Shown here: in pieces, positions 7,999 through 12,436 of the stretch
Numbering within the stretch: position 1 is the first letter of the stretch
Layout: each line of letters begins with the position of its first letter
Source: Cephalothrix simula
Lineage: Eukaryota > Nemertea > Palaeonemertea > Archinemertea > Cephalotrichidae
Length of the DNA stretch: 12,436 bases
NCBI GenBank assembly: GCA_035591015.1
Contig: JAXIUW010185182.1
Location: 1 to 12,436, forward strand
Direction of reading: 5' to 3'
Translations under genes and position numbers: made by a program
The notes under the pieces: generated by a model
Databases searched by the model: none
The model's input: only the letters and a program-made list of their open reading frames with translations
Told to the model about the DNA's origin: nothing

Positions 7999-8008
7999 GG
8001 TTTTGCAC
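7999..8008 (+). repeat. Left copy of 10-bp target duplication GGTTTTGCAC
   Basis: It is identical and in direct orientation to 8956-8965, and each copy immediately abuts the terminal inverted repeat of the inner element. This is the footprint of a single insertion into the outer element. Confidence 0.9.
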
Positions 8009-8279
8009 AGTAGCACATTTCAATAGTAGCTTTTAAATGGTATTATTTTAATAAACAGCGTAGTATCTACACTCTGGAATGCAGAGTAATTAAACTGTAG
8101 ACAGGATGTCTGTAACAGAGTACGATGCAACATTATCTTTCACGAACTAAAAGTTCATCCCGGTTCATCGATAAGATTCATGAAGGGGTCGTTTATTAAC
8201 CTGTTAACACCAAAACCTGATGTAGAATCAGTTTACTAGTGGCTGTCGAACAATATTGTTATTTCATGATTTAGGATAA

Positions 8280-8543
8280 ATTATTTTGGATTATAATGAG
8301 TTCAAAGAAAAACCCAAAAAGGTAAAGAAGAAATTATATGCTTCAGAGGATGTCATTAATGAATGGATTCCCAAAGTTGAAACAAACTGTGATGTTTTTA
8401 TGAATACAACTGGATTTATGAGAAGTGTTAATCAGTATTTAGACCTTTTTCCAAAATATAGAGAATTATATGCACTGGGAATATCGGACCCAAGTTTTAT
8501 AAAATTTATCAAAACTTTATTTGGAGAATATTGTACTTATTAA
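8280..8543 (+). CDS. Open frame of unknown function inside the inner transposon (possible exon or captured fragment)
   Basis: The frame is open from a stop at 8277-8279 to TAA at 8541-8543, giving 87 codons (ATT ATT TTG GAT...). There is no ATG near its 5' end; the first in-frame ATG is mid-frame at 8400, so it is either an exon fragment or a truncated gene. The product starts with a Lys-rich stretch (KEKPKKVKKK) and then has a mixed, protein-like composition with segments such as INEWIPKVETNCDVF, SVNQYLDLFPKYREL and ALGISDPSFIKFI. It ends GEYCTY. I recognise no domain, and no DDE/DDD catalytic pattern or zinc-finger pair is visible. An alternative reading is that AAAAG|GTAAAG near 8322 is a splice donor in another frame. 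About one frame this long is expected by chance in a window this AT-rich, so composition rather than length is the argument. It sits well inside the element, away from both ends. Confidence 0.35.
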   Translation: MILDYNEFKEKPKKVKKKLYASEDVINEWIPKVETNCDVFMNTTGFMRSVNQYLDLFPKYRELYALGISDPSFIKFIKTLFGEYCTY

Positions 8544-8930
8544 AAGTTATGTTTTGCTTTAAAAAATAATAAGTACACACATCTACAGTTAAAGTGGTCT
8601 ACCTTTTCACAGCAGTTAGTGACAAACACTTTGGATGTGAAAACATGCCAAATAAGGTATGCTTTGACATGATTTATAAAATTTATCTGAAACAATTATC
8701 CAAATCTCACAATTTATAAAGTCATCTATTAATGCATACACTCATCTGCTCTTCTCAAGCAAGAATAACTCATTTGTTTACTCTTGTTAAAATTTAAACG
8801 GTCCCGATTTGTACTTCGAGAGCACATATGGTAGAAGATTATATTTACCGTCTTCCGTTCATTCCCCTTTTCGATGTTTCGAGCATTTATGAAATTCCTT
8901 AGCAATCATAGAACATGCTGTATTCTGTTG
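8544..8930. other. Right interior of the inner transposon
   Basis: Short open segments occur on both strands but each is broken. A plus-strand piece near 8595-8656 ends in AATAAG followed by GTATGC, donor-like. A minus-strand piece between about 8910 and 8790 reads through two plausible segments interrupted by TGA. These may be remnants of a longer ancestral coding region. None is recognised. Confidence 0.3.
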
Positions 8931-8955
8931 AAAGCTACTATTGAAATGTGCTACT

Positions 8956-8965
8956 GGTTTTGCAC
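8956..8965 (+). repeat. Right copy of 10-bp target duplication GGTTTTGCAC
   Basis: It is identical to 7999-8008 and directly abuts the right end of the inner element (...ATGTGCTACT). The sequence after it belongs to the outer element. Confidence 0.9.
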
Positions 8966-9306
8966 GATGAAAGTAGAGGCTGGGTTAGTAAATCTGATTA
9001 ATTGTTTTTTGAGATGCAGATGTGATGTGCGATCATGAAGAATTTTTCAAATAAAATTATGAAAATTATAATTTTTAAAACGTTCTGAATGACATAGAAA
9101 AAAAAGAAAAACATATTATTAATCAGCAAAAAATACTGAATAAGCTAAATGTTTTATAATAATTCCAAGTTACATAATTTTTATACACTTAAAATTTTGC
9201 ATCATCAAAAGCGATTAATCATACATCTGTCTTACATGCCCTCCTGCAGTACTATTGTTTACATCATCAGGTTATTACAATCTCTACAATCTCTCCGTGC
9301 AATTTT

Positions 9307-9338
9307 AAAAATTCTCAGCTTATGTTGTCGCAAACTAT
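9307..9338 (-). repeat. Right terminal inverted repeat of the outer element
   Basis: It reads AAAAATTCTCAGCTTATG and on to GTCGCAAACTAT on the plus strand, matching the left end in inverted orientation at 29 of 32 positions. TA at 9336-9337 is the probable right target copy. Confidence 0.8.
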
Positions 9339-10036
9339 AAATTATTATTTCTCTTTAAGTTTTAGCATTAATTATTTTCTATGTTTTCTAAATTTCATCA
9401 TAATATATTCTGTGTTTATTTTCTTTTTCAGATAAAACAATCAATGGTTCAATTTCCAACTATTCCCATTTTAACTTAAAATCTCAAACATAAATACCTT
9501 TGATGTAATTTTGGGAGATCTAATAGAATCTGAACGTTTGATTCTTTATTGATCAGGGTTTTGAACAAGAAAACCCATCAACAATTTTAATTAAAACAAA
9601 GGACAAGACAACAGAGGTTAACAGTACAAAATTCTAGTTAAGGTTATAAACAACAAATCTATAAAATGTAAAAACTGCAGTGTTTCATCAAAAAATATTT
9701 CTAAAAGCATCACCCGGCATATTGGCGTGCAAGCGGTGTATCCTAAAATTATAATTAAAATACCTAACCACTCATTATACATAAAGTGTTATTTCATGCT
9801 AAATTACCAATGATAAGTTCAAAGGATAATTGTGAAGAATTCCTGAGGATTTAAAAATAAATTTTTAATCTTTAATAATATTATTATGATGCCCACCACC
9901 ACTAAAAATTTACAGTGCAATTTGTTTGTGACGGAAATTGTTTTATACTGCTACATTCGATATTACTATATTAAAATTGTGTGCAAAGGTAATTTATCCG
10001 CAAATAATATCAGATGAGGATCGATGGAAAATAAGG

Positions 10037-10058
10037 TGTGTCAGTTGATATTGACACA
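10037..10058. repeat. Hairpin TGTGTCA-loop-TGACACA
   Basis: Seven-base perfect arms surround the 8-base loop GTTGATAT. No gene lies next to it, and no function can be assigned. Confidence 0.45.
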
Positions 10059-10623
10059 AATAAAATAACTTACGGTATATCTGGGTATATATTATGGTAA
10101 CATGTAGAATGTAGATTCATCTTTTTTGATAAGATTTTATGAATATTTAAACTACACGAATACTTTATAGTTTCACATCAGTAATATGAAAATAAAACCA
10201 AAAGAAATACAACGATCCAAAACCAATATTTTTTTTTAATAAAAAGTAAACCAAGATTTTGAAAATTGAATTAAAAATCATAGAAATCATTTGAAAAAAG
10301 CTAATGTTAGCGCTATGCAATTAACAACATGCAAAATTGGCTTAATTAAAATTCATGTTAAATATAAATGCTCACTTTTAAAAAATAACTGATTATTATG
10401 AATAATTTAATTATGGAAATTTGTATTATAACTTTGATAACAAGTTACTTTTTTAGAATATTAATATTGGATTGGTGAGCAATTTCATAAGTAAATATCA
10501 GGTAAAAATACAATTCTAAGATGTTAGTGATCAGCTAAAAGGTTTCTAGGGTACTGCATATATTAGATAAAATGTTTTTGAAGTGATCTCCAATTTATTT
10601 GCTTATGGCTTTATAGGTTACGA

Positions 10624-10633
10624 GCATGCATGC
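10624..10633. repeat. Palindrome GCATGCATGC
   Basis: This perfect 10-bp palindrome is G+C-richer than its surroundings. Such ATGCAT words can be RNA- or DNA-binding motifs, but nothing here supports a particular role. Confidence 0.4.
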
Positions 10634-10951
10634 AGGATTTTAACTACGCCTATAGTATATATTTATAATAGAGAATTATTAATGGAAAGTGCACTCTTGA
10701 CTGTCAAAAACAGTGATTTAACATCAAGAAAATCAAAATGAATTGACTAGCGATAGTTTCAAAAGCTAATTAATTATCTAATTGATAAAGGGAATTAGGC
10801 CATACAGAAATATAAGTAACAACTATTTTAAAAAATCACCCATAAAAGATAAAAGTAAACATCCAAAATGTGTTTATAAAACAGCTTATAAGAATTTCCT
10901 TGTGCAATATGAGTAGTTATTTAGATATGAAATCCTCACTTAAAACAGTAC

Positions 10952-10985
10952 CTGTCCTGCCATGAATATTAGAGAACCAGGACAG
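10952..10985. repeat. Inverted repeat CTGTCCTG / CAGGACAG
   Basis: Perfect 8-bp arms (10952-10959 and 10978-10985) surround an 18-base spacer. On the minus strand, CAGGACAG followed by GTACTG also resembles a splice donor with an upstream TTCAG. The implied exon of about 45 bases was not accepted. Confidence 0.45.
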
Positions 10986-11039
10986 CCTTACTGCTGAAGA
11001 TATTGGACTCGGAAAGCATCACGAACCGAATACCACATT

Positions 11040-11113
11040 ATTATTACATCATCACGATGGTTGTGTGAAGTACTTTTAATACTACATCATCATGATAGCA
11101 GTGAGATGTACTT
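11040..11113 (+). repeat. Diverged tandem duplication, period 38 bp
   Basis: Segments 11040-11075 and 11078-11113 align without gaps at 27 of 36 positions, sharing the ACATCATCA core and a final GTACTT. It is an old local duplication lying just upstream of the candidate exon at 11141-11257. Confidence 0.5.
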
Positions 11114-11140
11114 GATGAATTTTAAAAATATATTTCTTAG

Positions 11141-11257
11141 ATTTCTGTATGAAGGTATGGCATATATATCTGATAAAAGCTATGGCCCATTTTCCCTAAA
11201 AATGTGCCATTCTACAAGAGCCAAGGTGCTGGGCAAATTTATAAAGGAACCGTACAG
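11141..11257 (+). CDS. Possible internal exon of an unidentified gene (partial)
   Basis: A T-rich tract ending TATTTCTTAG (AG at 11139-11140) precedes a 117-base open segment that ends CAG followed by GTGACT (GT at 11258-11259). Both flanking introns would be phase 2, so the exon could be skipped without shifting the frame. It encodes 38 whole codons (FLYEGMAYIS.. to ..GKFIKEPY) plus split codons at each side. The residues are mixed and protein-like with a basic C-terminal half, and codon third positions include many G or C, unlike the surrounding AT-rich DNA. The frame also stays open upstream of the acceptor to about 11061, through part of the 38-bp duplication, which weakens the case. I do not recognise the protein and found no partner exon. 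The acceptor tract is only moderately pyrimidine-rich. Confidence 0.3.
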
Positions 11258-12436
11258 GTGACTCAGGCAGTGGTGAACGCCACACACCAGATATTTAAAA
11301 AAGGTTAGACACGGTATATACAGCGTGACTTACGATAATTCTCCGACCTTCACCCGACATTGGATAAACCTCAAGAAGTAAAATATCTCATTTTATTTTT
11401 GGTTGTATTAATCGTTTTTTTTTTGTTAATGTTTAAGAATGGTAATGATCAAATCGTAACAATATTTTAGTTAATTTAGATGAATTATTTTAAAATATTA
11501 AAACTGATTAATATCATATTTAATATAATACCAGCTGATGAGGAGCTCCCTCAACATAAGTTTCATACATAGGAATTAGAGAACACGATCCTATGAGTGA
11601 AATCAAAATGTTGGATGCCACCATATTACCCAATCATGTTAGCAAAAACTGTACAACGTGAATCTGAAAGCATGCATATCTACGCCACAAAAAGATATTT
11701 ATGTACATAGCAGAGTGACAAGTATACTTTTTGCCTACTAGCAACATTATTTGTATTGGAAAATATAGAAATTCTGCTAAATTTATTATATAAGTCAATG
11801 GGTAGTGAAGCATAGATAAAAGCTGACAAAACAGGAATTATCAAATAAATTAAGACCTTGAGAAAGTTTTATCATTATAGTTCATGACTTCTGGAAGTTA
11901 GCAACTGCGAAATGTTGACGTCTTATACTAACATTACAGTACATCATATGTCCGTGATCGGAAAACTAAAACTAGAGAATTCGTCTCGTCTGGAAGCAAT
12001 AAGGCCTCTCACAAGGAAAAAAGCTGAAAGATTATAATCGGAGTGAATAGAGAGTTTGATTAAAATTTAACACGTGCGCAATCATATGTCAAACCATCAC
12101 TATTTTAAAATAAAACTAATTAAATTTTAACTAAAAATGAACTAAAAAATAGAAAATAACTTTCTGATCATTTTGATACCAAACAGGCAATTTTTAATTT
12201 TAGATTATAAAAAAATAGATATTAAAACATTAAAAATATTAAAGGAGCTATATTAGAGGGAAATCTGGGTACCCAGCCCAGATTAACGCTAACGTCAATT
12301 AATAAGCATTTGATCAAAACATGTTTTAAAATGCATTATTTTTAAGTGCAATTATATTCTTTCAATAATATTTAAATAGACCGTTATAACAAGATGAAAA
12401 CAATGCGTAGTTTGAAGATATAGTTACCATGGTGAC
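11258..12436. other. Non-coding stretch to the window end
   Basis: I see no gene. Positions 11258-11375 and 11880-12020 are less AT-rich than the rest but hold no long frame. A small imperfect hairpin, TGAGG-AGCTC-CCTCA, occurs at 11539-11553, and a stronger one at 12262-12284. Confidence 0.5.
12262..12284. repeat. Hairpin with competing palindrome
   Basis: AATCTGGG (12262-12269) pairs perfectly with CCCAGATT (12277-12284) across seven bases. The same bases also contain the perfect 12-bp palindrome CTGGGTACCCAG (12265-12276), so two mutually exclusive structures are possible. Function unknown. Confidence 0.55.

Larger units (their letters stand above)
8009..8955. mobile_element. Inner TIR transposon, 947 bp, with 10-bp target duplication
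   Basis: The ends 8009-8033 and 8931-8955 are perfect 25-base inverted repeats: the element begins AGTAGCACATTTCAATAG and ends with its exact complement. A perfect 10-bp direct repeat, GGTTTTGCAC, abuts both ends (7999-8008 and 8956-8965). The complete identity of ends and target copies indicates a fairly recent insertion, younger than the outer element it interrupts. A 10-bp duplication is long for animal cut-and-paste elements: hAT and P make 8, Merlin 8-9, and Mutator-like elements typically 8-11. A Mutator-like origin is therefore the best inference, not proven. The only sizeable open frame is 8280-8543, which shows no transposase motif I recognise, so the element is probably mobilised in trans. 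A 6-bp hairpin (ACTCTG-GAATG-CAGAGT) lies at 8071-8087. Confidence 0.85.
7934..9338. mobile_element. Outer TIR element (MITE-like, TA target), split by a younger insertion
   Basis: The left end 7934-7965 (ATAGTTTGCGACAA..) matches the reverse complement of 9307-9338 at 29 of 32 positions, with weaker similarity for a few bases more. Each end is bordered by TA (7935-7936 and 9336-9337), so a TA target duplication is the simplest reading, as in Tc1/mariner-type elements. The span between the TAs is 1399 bases. Removing the younger element plus one copy of its target duplication leaves about 442 bases. The remaining interior carries no recognisable transposase: a 63-codon frame at 9149-9340 simply runs into the right terminal repeat. 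It is therefore a non-autonomous element. Superfamily is inferred only from the TA and could be wrong. Confidence 0.65.
9339..10951. other. AT-rich non-coding stretch
   Basis: I see no supported gene. A good acceptor-like tract (T-rich, ending TTTTTCAG at 9424-9431) is followed by only 15 to 20 open codons in two frames before TAA. That could be a short terminal or untranslated exon, or chance. Other structures are an imperfect AT-rich inverted repeat near 9848-9870, a hairpin at 10037-10058 and the palindrome GCATGCATGC at 10624-10633. Confidence 0.45.

Noticed and set aside
9149-9340. 63-codon plus-strand frame
   Set aside because: It ends inside the right terminal inverted repeat of the outer transposon, and its composition is that of AT-rich non-coding DNA.
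10952-11000. Minus-strand mini-exon between a TTCAG and a GTACTG
   Set aside because: The signals are explained at least as well by the CTGTCCTG/CAGGACAG inverted repeat, the implied exon is only about 45 bases, and the donor is weak.

Overview
This window looks like AT-rich (I estimate about 70% A+T by eye) nuclear DNA of a eukaryote, probably an invertebrate animal. No stretch is packed with genes. The plausible coding pieces are short and bounded by splice-type AG and GT signals rather than by start codons and ribosome binding sites. The rest is non-coding DNA with simple repeats, palindromes and small inverted-repeat elements. The word ACATGTACATGT and small AT-rich elements of this kind occur in mollusc genomes, but that is only a weak hint and I do not assign a taxon.

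Layout. Positions 1-2013 are non-coding, with two diverged copies of one dispersed repeat (about 141-265 and 589-721) and a 17-bp tandem duplication (1122-1155). The best host-gene candidate is an internal exon on the minus strand, 2198 down to 2014, encoding 61 Ser/Lys/Glu-rich residues. A possible terminal-inverted-repeat element lies at 2927-3212, and a diverged piece of it recurs at 5049-5094. A G+C-richer patch at 4181-4380 carries an ETS-type site. Another short inverted-repeat unit lies at 4401-4557. From 4558 to 7933 I see only hairpins, an (ATG)n tract and an (AC)n tract.

The most informative structure is 7934-9338, a nest of two transposable elements. The outer one has about 32-bp inverted ends flanked by TA. 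Inserted in it is a 947-bp element (8009-8955) with perfect 25-bp inverted ends and a perfect 10-bp target duplication (GGTTTTGCAC). The inner element holds an 87-88-codon open frame of unknown function but no recognisable transposase. Both elements are therefore probably non-autonomous, and the inner one may carry a captured or leftover coding fragment.

From 9339 to the end is again AT-rich non-coding DNA. It contains a diverged 38-bp-period duplication (11040-11113) and a second possible internal exon, on the plus strand (11141-11257). The two candidate exons are on opposite strands and are not evidently parts of one gene. No rRNA, tRNA, CRISPR array or bacterial operon was seen. A previously undescribed system is not demonstrated; the nested element and its open frame are the best lead.
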